Assembly: GCF_036373705.1 (NCBI RefSeq)
Contig: NC_089852.1
Coordinates: forward strand, 964,501-1,028,500
Length of the DNA stretch: 64,000 nt
Source of the DNA: Amia ocellicauda
Lineage: Eukaryota > Chordata > Actinopteri > Amiiformes > Amiidae
Direction of reading: 5' to 3'
Both the position numbers and the translations under genes were made by a program. The notes under the pieces were generated by a model. That model was not told the origin of the DNA. It saw only the letters and a program-made list of their open reading frames with translations, and did not search any database. Of the stretch, positions 33,391-46,041 are shown piece by piece. Every line of letters starts with the position of its first letter. The first letter of the stretch is position 1.

Positions 33391-34611
33391 CACTCACCTA
33401 AAGGATTATTAGGAACACCTGTTCAATTTCTCATTAATGCAATTATCTAACCAACCAATCACATGGCAGTTGCTTCAATGCATTTAGGGGTGTGGTCCTG
33501 GTCAAGACAATCTCCTGAACTCCAAACTGAATGTCTGAATGGGAAAGAAAGGTGATTTAAGCAATTTTGAGCGTGGCATGGTTGTTGGTGCCAGACGGGC
33601 CGGTCTGAGTATTTCACAATCTGCTCAGTTACTGGGATTTTCACGCACAACCATTTCTAGGGTTTACACAGAATGGTGTGAAAAGGGAAAAACATCCAGT
33701 ATGCGGCAGTCCTGTGGGCGAAAATGCCTTGTTGATGCTAGAGGTCAGAGGAGAATGGGCCGACTGATTCAAGCTGATAGAAGAGCAACTTTGACTGAAA
33801 TAACCACTCGTTACAACCGAGATATGCAGCAAAGCATTTGTGAAGCCACAACACGTACAACCTTGAGGCGGATGGGCTACAACAGCAGAAGACCCCACCG
33901 GGTACCACTCATCTCCACTACAAATAGGAAAAAGAGGCTACAATTTGCACAAGCTCACCAAAATTGGACAGTTGAAGACTGGAAAAATGTTGCCTGGTCT
34001 GATGCGTCTCGATTTCTGTTGAGACATTCAGATGGTAGAGTCAGAATTTGGCATAAACAGAATGAGAACATGGATCCATCATGCCTTGTTACCACTGTGC
34101 AGGCTGGTGGTGGTGGTGTAATGGTGTGGGGGATGTTTTCTTGGCACACTTTAGGCCCCTTCGTGCCAATTGGGCATCGTTTAAATGCCACGGCCTACCT
34201 GAGCATTGTTTCTGACCATGTCCATCCCTTTATGACCACCATGTACCCATCCTCTGATGGCTACTTCCAGCAGGATAATGCACCATGTCACAAAGGTCGA
34301 ATCATTTCAAATTGGTTTCTTGAACATGACAATGAGTTCACTGTACTAAACTGGCCCCCACAGTCACCAGATCTCAACCCAATAGAGCATCTTTGGGATG
34401 TGGTGGAACGGGAGCTTCGTGCCCTGGATGTGCATCCCACAAATCTCCATCAACTGCAAGATGCTATCCTATCAATATGGGCCAACATTTCTAAAGAATG
34501 CTTTCAGCACCTTGTTGAATCAATGCCACGTAGAATTAAGGCAGTTCTGAAGGCAAAAGGGGGTCAAACACAGTATTAGTATGGTGTTCATGATAATCCT
34601 TTAGGTGAGTG
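33391..34611 (+). mobile_element. DD36E Tc1/mariner transposon, copy 3
   Basis: Flanked by TA; left terminal repeat as in copies 1 and 2, right repeat with two changes (TTCATGATAATCC instead of TTCCTAATAATCC). Inserted just after the L2 fragment. Confidence 0.92.
33539..34579 (+). CDS. Tc1/mariner transposase, DD36E type (copy 3)
   Basis: An open 346-residue frame, nearly identical to copies 1 and 2. Catalytic Asp in WSDASRF, Asp in FQQDNAPCH and Glu in NPIEHLW are present, but the residue after the first Asp is Ala instead of Glu, and RIWHKQ replaces RIWRKQ. These changes and the altered right terminal repeat suggest a weakened or inactive copy, though the frame is still open. Confidence 0.92.
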   Translation: MGKKGDLSNFERGMVVGARRAGLSISQSAQLLGFSRTTISRVYTEWCEKGKTSSMRQSCGRKCLVDARGQRRMGRLIQADRRATLTEITTRYNRDMQQSICEATTRTTLRRMGYNSRRPHRVPLISTTNRKKRLQFAQAHQNWTVEDWKNVAWSDASRFLLRHSDGRVRIWHKQNENMDPSCLVTTVQAGGGGVMVWGMFSWHTLGPFVPIGHRLNATAYLSIVSDHVHPFMTTMYPSSDGYFQQDNAPCHKGRIISNWFLEHDNEFTVLNWPPQSPDLNPIEHLWDVVERELRALDVHPTNLHQLQDAILSIWANISKECFQHLVESMPRRIKAVLKAKGGQTQY

Positions 34612-34823
34612 TACATTATTATTATGAGTTTAAATCACTATCACTAATTATTTGATTTGCAACTAATTATCTTTTATATCGGTTTATTGGTTTGTGTTAT
34701 TATGGGTTGTTTTGTTTTGATGTATTTTCTTTACATTTCACTTATTTAATATGCTTGTTGTGTGGAGCACGGTTGTTTTTTTGTTATTATGAGCGTCTAA
34801 AGCGAAGGACATCCACGTGGACA

Positions 34824-34985
34824 ATGGGGCATGTGACCCGCGCTGTACTGGTGACCTGCGTCCAGTGCGCCCTGGTGCTCAGCGTTTCCCGCAGTGCTTT
34901 AACTGGGGCGTGTGGGGAAGACAGGGCGTCGGTGCAGGTAGCCGCAGGGGAGAGACCGGGAGACGCGCCGGAGTCGGAGGCTTGA
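34824..34985 (+). CDS. Possible secreted-protein first exon in a CpG-rich block (unrecognised)
   Basis: A GC- and CpG-rich island (about 34800-35030) stands out from AT-rich surroundings. It holds a 53-codon frame starting MGHVTRAVLVTCVQCALVLS, which looks like a signal peptide (short basic start, hydrophobic core, then SRSALTG). A splice donor-like CAG|GTAGCC follows at 34936-34941. I recognise no homologue and no downstream exon, so it may be a first exon, part of a repeat or chance. On the plus strand, opposite to the SLC26 genes. Confidence 0.2.
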   Translation: MGHVTRAVLVTCVQCALVLSVSRSALTGACGEDRASVQVAAGERPGDAPESEA

Positions 34986-35149
34986 GCTCGGAAGAAAAGT
35001 GCGGCGTTTGCGTCGCCTTGCAATAGCAGCGTGAGGCAAGTCACTAGAAAACTGTATTGCACTGACGTCTGTGTTACAAGCCTCCCTGCGCCGCTGACGG
35101 AATCTAAGTTTGTCCGAAGTTATTAAAGAGCAGCAATAATGGAGCGGTT

Positions 35150-35362
35150 CTAGCCAGTTCTGATCGGTTCTAGCCGGTTCTGGCCAGTTCTGATCGGTTC
35201 TAGCCGGTTCTGGCCAGTTCTGATCGGTTCTAGCCAGTTCTGATCGGTTCTAGCCGGTTCTGGCCAGTTCTGGTCTGTTCTAGCCGGTTCTGGCCAGTTC
35301 TGATCGGTTCTAGCCGGTTCTGGCCAGTTCTGGTCGGTTCTAGCCGGTTCTAGCTCTTCTGC
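35150..35362. repeat. Minisatellite of GGTTCTAGCC/GGTTCTGGCC units
   Basis: About twenty 10-base units in higher-order 20/30-base arrangement, such as GATCGGTTCTAGCCGGTTCT. The minus-strand frame EPARTDQNWP repeated is an artefact of the 30-base period. Confidence 0.9.
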
Positions 35363-35439
35363 CGGTGGTGCTGTGGGTCTTTCCTGCGAATATTGGGTGG
35401 TCGAGGTCCCCCCACCTCGGGTAAACCTGGGGCTGTCGT

Positions 35440-35705
35440 GGTCGATTTGCGTTTCATTTGTAGGGCCACCACCCCCCGTGAGCGCTTTCCATGGTTTTGC
35501 GCCCCCTTCTCTGTGGGATCTGGTCAGTTCTGTCCCGAGGCGGGAGTGGCTCTGCTGAGGCGGATTGTTAGTGAAGGTCAGCGGCGCGACCTGTGGACCT
35601 CGCTGTTTCACTCACTTACCGGCACACATTACCAGCAGTGCACACCGTCTCTTTTTAAATCTCGTTTAAAAACGTTCCCATTTGATAAGGCTTTTAGTTA
35701 AAAAT
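35440..35705 (+). mobile_element. L2-like LINE C-terminal fragment
   Basis: Frames reading TTPRERFPWFCAP and SLFKSRLKTFPFDKAFS resemble the extreme C-terminus of L2 reverse transcriptases (CAP-LWN-LP, FKSRLKTYLF). Possibly the continuation of 32780-33345, separated by the DD36E insertion and other sequence. Confidence 0.5.
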
Positions 35706-36029
35706 ATGAAGTATGATTTGTGTGCTGTAAATCATACGACCTTATTTTGGCAAATATACACAGAAATGCATATACCTTCCTAACTGAGAAATGTAGGTTT
35801 GTGTTAAAGGACTTAAGGAGACAGTGTTGAAGTTCTGTGTTTTAGGACAGGCCTGTGCTCACCGAAGTACGACAGATAACACGTCCATGCTGGAGACCCC
35901 CTGTATATTTTATTTAATCATAAAAATAATAGAACCGTTTACTATATATGTCATCAAAGATAAAAAGAACACTGCTGGTATTTATATATTATACAAAATT
36001 GTAGAAAAGTAACACAAGGGCACAGAGGA

Positions 36030-36346
36030 AAGAGGAGTGGGACAAAATCCCTCCTGAGATGTGTGCAAACCTGGTGGCCAACTACAAGAAACGTCTGACC
36101 TCTGTGATTGCCAACAAGGGGTTTGCCACCAAGTACTAAGTCGAAGGGGTCAAATATTTATTTCCCTCATTAACATGCAAATCAATTTATAACTTTTTTG
36201 AAATGCGTTTTTCTGGTTGTTTTTGTTGTTATTCTGTCTCTCACTGTTAAAATACACCTACCATTAAAATTATAGACTGATCATTTCTTTGTCAGTGGGC
36301 AAACATACAAAATCAGCAGGGGGTCAAATATTTTTTCCCTCACTGT
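36030..36346 (+). mobile_element. 3' fragment of the DD34E Tc1 family
   Basis: Matches the last part of 6490-8007: the end of the transposase (GTGGGACAAAATCCCTCCTG to AAGTACTAAG) and then the complete right terminal repeat ending CCCTCACTG before TA. 5' part absent. Confidence 0.88.
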
Positions 36347-38135
36347 AGGTAATCCACAGTTGCATTAAACCTAGTTGTGTGTGGGATCTGAATTGTAGGA
36401 ACGTGTAACGTAATCAGAATACTTGTTTGTTATTTTACATGTTTTGTGCCTTGAAAAACAAAACTCGAGTATTGGACAGATCTCCTCTCATTCTCACTCT
36501 TAATCTTATCCACCCTGCTTGTCTCTGTCCTATCTTTGCAAATACATGCTGTCTATTTACATTTTAATAAACCTATATCTGTATAAAGCGAAACAGCCTC
36601 AAGGTCAATTCATGCAGATCAACCTCACCGCTGATCTGAGCTCGTATTAGTAAAGTATTGTGGTAACTTGCATATCAACCCGCTCTTGTTTTCAGAGGAT
36701 TTGACTGCAGTGGGTTGTATGTGTGGTGGTCACTAGATGTCAGGCCTGCTCGCTGCACTTCCCCTGTTCACCACTCGAGGTCATCCTCATCACCCGAATA
36801 CTAGTGAGTCTCCCTCTCCAAATCGCCAATCATCCAATTAACATTCCACATCACCATGTGCACTTTTCCCATCATCCCTCTGCACTAATTGGTTCTACCT
36901 CTCCCAACCATCTCCACTGACTTCACTCTGCTCTGCAGTTAAACCCCTGTTTGCCCTTCAGTCACTGCTAAGTAAAACAAGCACACACACAAAAGAGAGA
37001 GAGAGAGAGACTGTCCTCTCCTTTTGGATCTCCCCTGTCTGCCCAATTGATTTACCTCTGGACTGTCTTTGACTATGATTATTGGATTTCCCCTTTGTAT
37101 CTTTACCAGCCTTCTGGTTGAGTTTGCACCTGAATCCACCCCTGTTAGTCTCCAACTCATTACACTAGATAACAGGACTTTATTCAGAAATTAATATTTC
37201 TTCTGATATTTGATACCAGATAAAAACAAAACCTCCAGTTTAAAGTCCGAGTTACTAATAAAACAATAACTGTAAAGATAAAACAATTTGTCCATTGCAA
37301 CATTTTGGCTGCATCTTATGAGATCAGCATCCTTTAATTTCATTAAACTATTTACAGTGTGTTGTGCTGTTTTTATTGTGCAGTGCCCTGAGACACTTTA
37401 GCATATAGGGGATGCTATAATAAATTAAAATTGATTGATTGATTGATTGATTGATTTATTCAGGTGTTTCTTTTAATTTGTCACCGTATGTATGTAAATA
37501 AGGTAATTTGTTTATTAAATCATATTTTAGACCAAACTGCACATTTTATTTCAACAATACACCCTTTCTTGATAGGCAAATTACAGTTTGTTTAATCCAG
37601 TGTGGATAGTATAGACTAGGAGATGTGACAGCAGGAATTTAATAATACTGACTTTGTTTTTGTTTTTTACACTTGGTAGATGTAAACCTTGAATTTGAGA
37701 ATATAAATCAACCATCTCAAAGCATCCTATTCCTATTGAAAAACATCACAATTATTTTTTTAACCAGTTGGTAAAATTGTAAAATAAGATTAACACCACT
37801 AATAAAGCTGCAACTGAAAAAGTCTTCTTGTTAATTAACTAAACTGGCCTGTACAAAATCAATACAACATACTCTCAGAACATAGAGCAGACCGTTATTC
37901 ACTGTGAAAGCGTTTCACCGGCCTCACACAACAGCGCCATCTACTGCACCCACGCTGCCGTGCTTCTTGTGAATTTAAATGGGAGACTGAATTCCTCGTG
38001 TTCCCATTGAGACTTGGAGTTCAGGTTTGTGCCAAGATTGTGTCTGTGGTGGTTTGGCCTACTGTCTGTCAGCATCTGTGTCTTTGTCTGCACGTCCATC
38101 TCCGTCAGCTCATGTGTGTTTCAGTATGACTGTCT

Positions 38136-38173
<38 letters not shown>

Positions 38174-38248
38174 GCATCAGTCCCACAGCTCCAGGTGTGT
38201 GTGCGTCAGTCAGTCCTACAGCTCCAGGTGTCAGACTTCCCCATCCCT
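36347..38248. other. Intergenic spacer downstream of paralogue C
   Basis: No gene recognised. Mostly AT-rich unique sequence. It includes an L2/SINE-like 3' end with (TTGA)n at 37380-37455 and a (TG)n tract at 38132-38169. I did not identify a convincing polyadenylation signal for paralogue C. Confidence 0.5.
37380..37455 (+). mobile_element. L2-type LINE/SINE 3' tail
   Basis: GTGCCCTGAGACACTTTAGC, GGATGCTATAATAAATTAAA and a run of TTGA are the usual 3' end of fish L2 elements and their SINEs. Confidence 0.65.
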
Positions 38249-38509
38249 CTAAAAATAGGCTTCCTTGACCTGTGAAGCAGGAGGGACAGTGAACAAGAAG
38301 GGGGAGGAGAAAATACAAAATAAAGTGTATGGGGGGGCAGACACTTCTGAGTCCAACACTGTCTGACATTAATTATTAATATCATTAAGTGTATATCTGC
38401 GGGTGACACTGTGTGTCATTTCTTAAACATGCAGATCTGTTTTTACTCAAACACACAAGACAGACAGACAAACACACACCTACCTACACCAAAGACAAAC
38501 TCACACTCA

Positions 38510-38557
<48 letters not shown>

Positions 38558-38672
38558 CAGCCAAACGCACACCCACACCTAAAGGCAAACTCATACTTAC
38601 TCTCTCACACACACATACACACTTTATCCCCTCTCACTATGACGCCATGCTCTATACAATCAGCAGGGTTTG

Positions 38673-38717
<45 letters not shown>

Positions 38718-41700
38718 AGGGCAGGCTCACCTGGCTGTGAGTGCAGTGCCGCACAGCGCTGTGGACGGAGGTGTAGAGTCGGGCCTTGGTCAGCGTCTCG
38801 GTGAAGAACTCCCCGCGCTCCAGCCGCTCAATGACACCGGCTTCACAGGACAAAGAGAGCGGTCACTCACCTCACCCATGCCTGTCCACGAGCCACAGAG
38901 AGCCGCTCACCTCACTGGCTGGGTGCCAGGACTCAAATGTGAGAGTGTTACAGTGAGATCTCAAAGACAACATAAAAACTGGGCATTCCCAGGACCTGGT
39001 GAAGGAGTGTGGAAGGGTTGAGACTGTCCCCTGAGGGGCAGGGTCTCATATGTACTGAGAGGCCTGTGACTCACTCTGGCAGCCCGAGAGGTACACCTCC
39101 ACGCCCGCCTGCCCGTAGTCCCGGATGATCTGAAACAGGAAAGACCAGGATCAGTACGGCCACGGAGAGATGGTGCACTGAGGAGCTCAGACACCAGGGA
39201 GGACACAATGAGGACACAGAGCCCCAACAGGGATGACACACAGATGACACAGGGCCGACACAGGAGTGACACAAGGAGGACACAGGGCCAACACGTTGCC
39301 GACATGTGTCCAGAGCTTTTTCATTGTATTTTTGTTTGTTTGCTGAAAGTGCAGCCACTGACTGTGAGCCTCTCATTGGTCTATTAAGAGTTAGTCTTTA
39401 GGGACAGGGGACTGAGAGAGGGAGTGGAAGAGGACAGAGAAAGGGACTGATACTAGGAATGAGACAGGGAGAGGGACTGAAATGGGCAGTGCATCACACA
39501 GAGGGCATCCTCACGTTTCTCAGGGTCTTGACGCCCACAGTGTCCAGGAAGTTGACAGGGCTGAGGTCCAGGATGATGGCCTGAGGGAGGGGAGGGTGAG
39601 GCAGGGCTCCATCTTCGACGTCCACCACGTCCATCACATCCACCATGTCCACCACGTCCATCACATCCACCACGTCCACCACGTCCTCCACCACAGCGTC
39701 TTCCTTCAGGCTCTCTAGCACCACCTCCTGACCAGGGCAGCAACAGCACAGCGTTACTCTGGCACCAGACACCAGACACCACCTTGTGCACGACTGCGAC
39801 GCACGCAGAAACCAGCAGCACAGTAGGGTGACCGGCCCTTAGCGACAATAGACAATAGACCGACAGAAATGTCCACTATAATTACACAGTGGGAGGAATA
39901 GAACTAGATGAAGTAATGCTTGAGAAAGACCTAGGAGTCTACGTGGACTCCTCACTTTCTCCAGCCAAACAGTGTGGGGAAGCAATAAAAAAGGCAAACA
40001 CGATGCTAGGGTATATTGTCAAAAGTGTAGAATTGAGAACAAGGGCAGTGATGTTCAGACTGTACAATGCACTAGTTAGAGCTCATCTGGATACTGTGGA
40101 CAGTTCTGGGCTCCACACTTCAAGAAAGATATCGCTGCTCTAGAGGCAGTTCAGAGGAGAGCAACCAGACTTATTCCAGGTCTGAAGGGAATGTCCTACT
40201 GAGAGACTGAGGACCTGAACCTTTTCACCTGGAACAGAGGAGACTACGTGGCTTATTCTCTTGGCTACGGAAACCCCCCCCCTTTTGCAGGGACTGAGCT
40301 AAGGAACTGCTGCAGAGGTGGTTGGTGACAGGGGAGGTGGTGGGATGCAAGAGAATGAAGCGCTGGAGGTTGGCGTTGATTACGGGATATTTATGCGCAT
40401 TGAACCGGAAGCGAGTGTGATGACATCGGAGTTGTTCACTCCCGAAATTAATGTATAAATTCCACTAGTTTTATAAGAACATAACAAAGTTTACAAACGA
40501 GAAAGGGCCATTCGACCCATCGTGCTCGTTTGGTGTTCATTAATATCTAAGTGATCCAAGGATCCTATCCAGACTATTTTTAAATGTTCCCAAACTTTCA
40601 GCTTCTACTACATCGCTGGGGAGTTTGTTCAGATTGTGACGCCTCTCTGTGTGAAGAAGTGTCTCCTGTTTTCTGTCTTGAATGCCTTGAAGCCCAATTT
40701 CCATTTGTGTCCCCGGGTGCGTGTGTCCCTGCTGATCTGGAAAAGCTCCTCTGGTTTGATGTGGTCGATGCCCTTCATGATTTTGAAGACTTGGATCAAG
40801 TCCCCACGTAGTCTCCTCTGTTCCAGGGTGAAAAGGTTCAGGTCCTCAGTCTCTCAGTAGGACTTTCCCTTCAGACCTGGAATAAGTCTGGTTGCTCTCC
40901 TCTGAACTGCCTCTAGAGCAGCGATATCTTTCTTGAAGTGTGGAGCCCAGAACTGTCCACAGTATCCAGATGAGCTCTAAATAGTGCATTGTGTACATTG
41001 TGTTTGCCTTTTTTATTGCTTCCCCACATTGCTTGGATGGAGAAAGTGAGGAGTCCACGTAGACTCCTAGGTCTTTCTCATGCGTTACTTCATCTAGTTC
41101 TATTCCTTCCACTGTGTAATTATAGTGGACATTTTTGTTACCTGCATGTAATACCTTGCACTTGTCCACATTGAATTTCATCTGCCAGGTGTCGCCCACA
41201 ACTGAATATTATCTAAGTCCCTCTGAATAGCCTGAGCTGCCGTATCAAATGTAAATCTAAGTATATCAGATCATATGCTTTCACATGATCTACAGCTGCA
41301 GTTGGATGTTCAAATTTTTTTAATAAATTAGTAAGACATGATCTGCCTCGTCTAAACCCATGTTGACTATCTCCAAGAATATGGTTTTCATTGAGATGCT
41401 CCTCTATTTTCTGTCTAATCATTTCACAGGTGATGCAGGTGAGACTGATTGGTCTGTAATTTCCTGGCTCAGTTTTGTCCTCTTTCTTGTGGATTGGTTT
41501 GACATTTGCTGTCTTCCAGTCAGTTGGCACATCCCCTGTTCTAAGTGTCATTTGGAATATTTGAGTTAGCGGCCTATAAATAATTTCCCTCATTTCTTTA
41601 AGTACTGTTGGAAATATCCCATCTGGCCCAGGTGATTTGTTTGTTTTTAATTCTGCTAGTCCCTTTAGTACCTCCTCCTCATTTATCCTGATCTCTCTTA

Positions 41701-44700
41701 GGGTTTGACTGGACTGATCGTTAACCTGTGGCATGTTATCTGTCTTTTCTTTTGTAAAAACCTCTGTGAAATACTCATTTAGAACATTTGCCACATCTTG
41801 TTCGTTTTCCAAGATACCTCCATTTTTGCCCTTTATCTGTTTCACTTCCTCCTTTACTGACCTCTTGCTGTTGTAATATTGAAAAAAGCTCTTTGCATTA
41901 GTTTTAGCTCCAAGAGCTGTTTCTTTCTATTCCCCTCTTTGCTTTCCTGATCCCTTTCTTAAGATCTCTTTGCAGCTCAACATATGCTTTGTATTTTGTT
42001 TCGTCTCCATCCCTTTTGTATGCGCTATACAACATTTTCTTCCTCTTTATATTTTTTTGCATACCTCTATTAAACCATTTTGGCCAGTGTTTTTTGGTCC
42101 TCAATTTGCTAAGTTTTGGTACAAATTTCTCCTGAGCCTCAAGTAGTATATTCTTAAAATACAACCATCCATTTTCATCTGACTCTGTATCCAGTGTGCT
42201 CCAGTCTACCTCTTCTAAGTGCCGTCTCATACCTTCAAGATTTGCTTTTCTGAAATTGTAGACCATTGTGTTAGACTTGGACCTTGTTTTTTGAAATAAT
42301 GCCTCAAAGCTAACCATGTTGTGATCACAGTTTGCCATTGGTTCTCTAACTAGTGTCCCTCTGACTCTGTCTTGGTCATTTGAAAAGATCAAGTCAATGC
42401 ATGCACTCTCTGGTTGGTTCCCTGACAAATTGAGTTAGAAAGCAGTCATTTACCATCTCAACCATTTCTATTTCTGCTTCTGTAGTCACCACTGGGCTTT
42501 CCCAGTCTATGTTTGGGAAATTGAAGTCCCCCATTATAACAGCCACATCCTTGCTACATGCAGTCCTGATTACACTGTACAATGCAGCATCTGAATATCT
42601 GAGTTGGGTGGCCTGTAACACTCCTACCGCTAATCCTCCAGATCTCTTGTTCAAAAGTTTCACCTACAAAGATTCTGTTCCGTTACTGGGATCTAATTTT
42701 AGTTCTTCTGCCTCAATGTCATTTTTCACATATAATGCTACCCCACCCCCTCTTCGATTTTGCCTGTCTGTCCTAAACTGTGTGTATCCTTCCAACTTGT
42801 ATTCATCCCCATCATTTTCTGTCAGCCATGTTTCTGTCACTCCTACAACATCATAGTCACATGCCAGCACTGTGGCTTCCAAGTCTAACATCTTGTTCCT
42901 TATCCTCCTGACATTGAGGTACAAACATTTCAGGACTTTCCTACTGGCAGTTTCCCTTTGTTTTCTTTCCTTAGAGGATCATCTCCCATTGTCAGAGCCC
43001 CCTGCCCCCCTGGTCCCTAGTTTAAATGATTCTCAATTTCACTGCACATACGCTCTCCCAATGCATTAGCCCCCCTTCTGTTTAGATGTAGACCGTCCAG
43101 TTTGTACAGGTCCCATCTATCCCAGAAGAAAGACCAATGCTCCATAAACCTAAACCCCTCTTCCCTACACCAAGCTTTCAACCACGTGTTAAACTTTCTA
43201 ATCTCTGCCTGTCTCCGTGGCCTGGCACATGGTACCGGGAGTATTTCAGAGAAAACTACCGTGGAGGTTCTGCTCTTTAGTTTTGTTCCTAACTCTTTAA
43301 ATTTGTCTTGCACAACCTCTGTCCTACCTTTTCCTATGTCATTGGTTCCAATGTGGACCATGACCAGTGGATTCCCCCCGGCTTTGGACAGTAGCCCGTC
43401 TACTAGTTTAGGGAGATCTGCAACCTGAGCACCAGGCAGGCAAGATACCATGCGGGTCTCCTTGTCACTAGAGCACACTGTGTGATCTACGCCTCTAAGA
43501 ATCGAGTCTCCTACTATAACTACCTCCCTCTTATGTCACAGAGTTGCAGTGGAGTGAGAGTTCAGAGTAACAATGCAAAGAAGAGGCCAAGTCTTGGGCC
43601 TAGAGGAGAGAAACACAGGGACTGACAGGAGAGAAACACAGACTGATACAGGAGAAAAACACACACACTCAACGGGATGATGGACTGATGTTACGGGAAT
43701 GTGTCTGTGTCTCACCCCTCTTTCAGCCTCCCTCTTGGTGTCCCTCTCGTCCTCCTTCTCATCCTCACCCTTGGCCTCTCTCTTGGCCTCTCTCTTGGCC
43801 TCCCTCTTGGCCTCCCTCTTGGCTCTTCTCTGCTCCTTCTTCTCTCTGTGCAGACGCTTGGCCTCCTGCTTCTTCTTGAGGGCCAGAACCCGGCTGATGT
43901 CGATCCCGCTCTGAGCACAGAGAAGGGCATCAGTGACCGGTGAGCCAGCCCTCCAGCCACAGTCAGAGACACGGGAGGGGAGGGAATGTGTGCTCTTATC
44001 CACCCTCGAACCTGCACGGTGGGCAGAGGGGTGTGTGTGCATGTGCGTGTGCGTGTGCATGAGGCGCTCGGGTTCGGGGCGGGACCCTCACCTTTCTGGC
44101 CAGGGCCTGCACGTACAGCTCAGCGTTGGCGAAGTACAGAAGAGCGGAGGAGCGGAAAATGAGTATGCCTGGTGTCTGCTTCACCTGCAAGAGAGAGAAG
44201 GAAGGGGAGAGGGACGGAGGGAGAGAGGGGGTGAGGAGGGAGAGAGAGGAGGAGGGAGAGAGGCAGACGTAAGAGCGTTTCTCCAGCAGTGGATCTGCAG
44301 TATTACAGTGTCTCAGTATGTCAATATGTGTGTGTGTGTGTGTCTGTCACAGAGCAGTGACTCCCGGTGTATTGCCAAAGAGCGGCCTGTCTCTGTGTAT
44401 TGCAGTGACAATGAAAGATCTCTGTATCGATCTCTAACCCATTGATCAGTTGTGTGACTGCGTTTCAGTTTCAGAGCCCAGCGTGAGTACCTCACTGTAC
44501 TCCTCCACGGGGCGGTACAGGCTCGTCCCTGGGATCTGTCCCAGCAGGGAGTACTGCGGCCTGGGGACACACAGACACACGGACAGACACAAAACGCAAA
44601 GGAATGAATTAAGTCAGAGGAAGAAGACAATCCTTGTTCAACTATAAAAAGGATTATAAAATGTAAAATATACAGTATAGATATGTGTTTTTATTAAAAA

Positions 44701-45257
44701 CAATATAAGCGCATCTGAATTTGAGAGGGGGAGGGAGACCCACAGCTGAGTCCTGAAGATGACGGTGAGCAGGGCGAAGGCGATGGAGGCGGCCAGCCCC
44801 AGGTCAGGGTTGAGGAGCACCGTGGCGATCAGGGTCACCAGCCACACCAGCTGAGAGGGGAGAGGGGACAGGTCAGCAGCTACTGGTCTCTGGACACACT
44901 TCTTTAAACCTCAGTATCTGCCCATCTCCCCGTCTCACCATGTCCACCCGGTCCTGCTTCCACAGAGTGCGCAGGTCCAGGAACTGCTTCATCATCCCGT
45001 GCAGGTTGACAAAGATGATGGCAGCCAACACTGCCTGGGGAGAGAGGGAGAGAGACAGTCCTGTGAGACAGTCCTGTGGGACAGTCCTGAGAGACAGTCC
45101 AGTGGGACAGTCCAGTACCTTGGGCAGCTGCTGGAAAAGCTCCCCCACCTTCAGCAGAATGACCAGAATGACCAGAGCGGAGAGAGCGCTAGCCACCTGG
45201 AAGGGAGGGGGAGAGAGAGAGAGGGATGGAGAGAACAGTTAGTCAGGGGATGAAGAC

Positions 45258-45290
<33 letters not shown>

Positions 45291-45998
45291 TACAGTCTCA
45301 GTACCTGTGTCTTCCCACCAGTGCTCTCCTGGACCAGAGTCCTGGACATGGAGCAGCTGATTGCAAAACACTGAAACACCCCCCCGATTGAGTTACTGAG
45401 GCCCAGCGCCACCAGCTCCTGCGGCAGGGAGAGACCATTAAAGTCACAGAATAGGGGAGAAAAGGTGAGTCACTGGGTTACTCCATCCTCAACATTTACA
45501 CTCAGTCACTCCTATAAACCCCCCTGACTCGTGCACACTCACACTCGGGCACGGACTCACACACACAACCACTAACGAGCGCAGAGACGCACACAACACA
45601 GACCTGGTTGCTGTCCACCTTGTAGCCGTATTTGAGAGCAAAAATTCTGCCCAGCGAGATGGCGATTCCGTAGCCCACGACAGCCAGGGCAAAGGCGTCA
45701 CCCACCACCTCCCCAAACAGGGAGACAGGGGGCAACACCGGGGGCTGGAGGCTGAGAGGAAAACAACAAGGCAGAGAGAGAGAGAGGGAGAGAGAGAGAG
45801 AGACAAAGAAATAGTGTGGGAATGATATATCTATTTTAAAACTAACGTCAAATAAAAGCACAAACTCTGCAGCCCAACTTCACTGTGACGTCTCAGCCTC
45901 ACCCAGATGGGATCATCCCCACGACCTCCACACCATAGCGACTGTCCAGAGACGTCTGGGAGGAGATCACTGTGGCTATGATGATCTGGAATAGGGGG

Positions 45999-46041
<43 letters not shown>

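Larger units (their letters stand above)
40471..43532 (-). mobile_element. Long CR1 LINE with esterase, endonuclease and RT regions
   Basis: A 3.06-kb, 5'-truncated element in intron 15 of paralogue C, sense to the gene. In order on the minus strand: SGNH esterase end of ORF1 (43532-43017), endonuclease (42924 to about 42260), linker, reverse transcriptase (41845-40846), C-terminal domain and TTCTTATG tail (40471). It is the most complete CR1 copy here and shows the family's domain plan. Confidence 0.88.

Noticed and set aside
35150..35611. 153-codon minus-strand frame with TDQNWPEPAR repeats
   Set aside because: Made by the GGTTCTAGCC minisatellite, whose period is a multiple of three.
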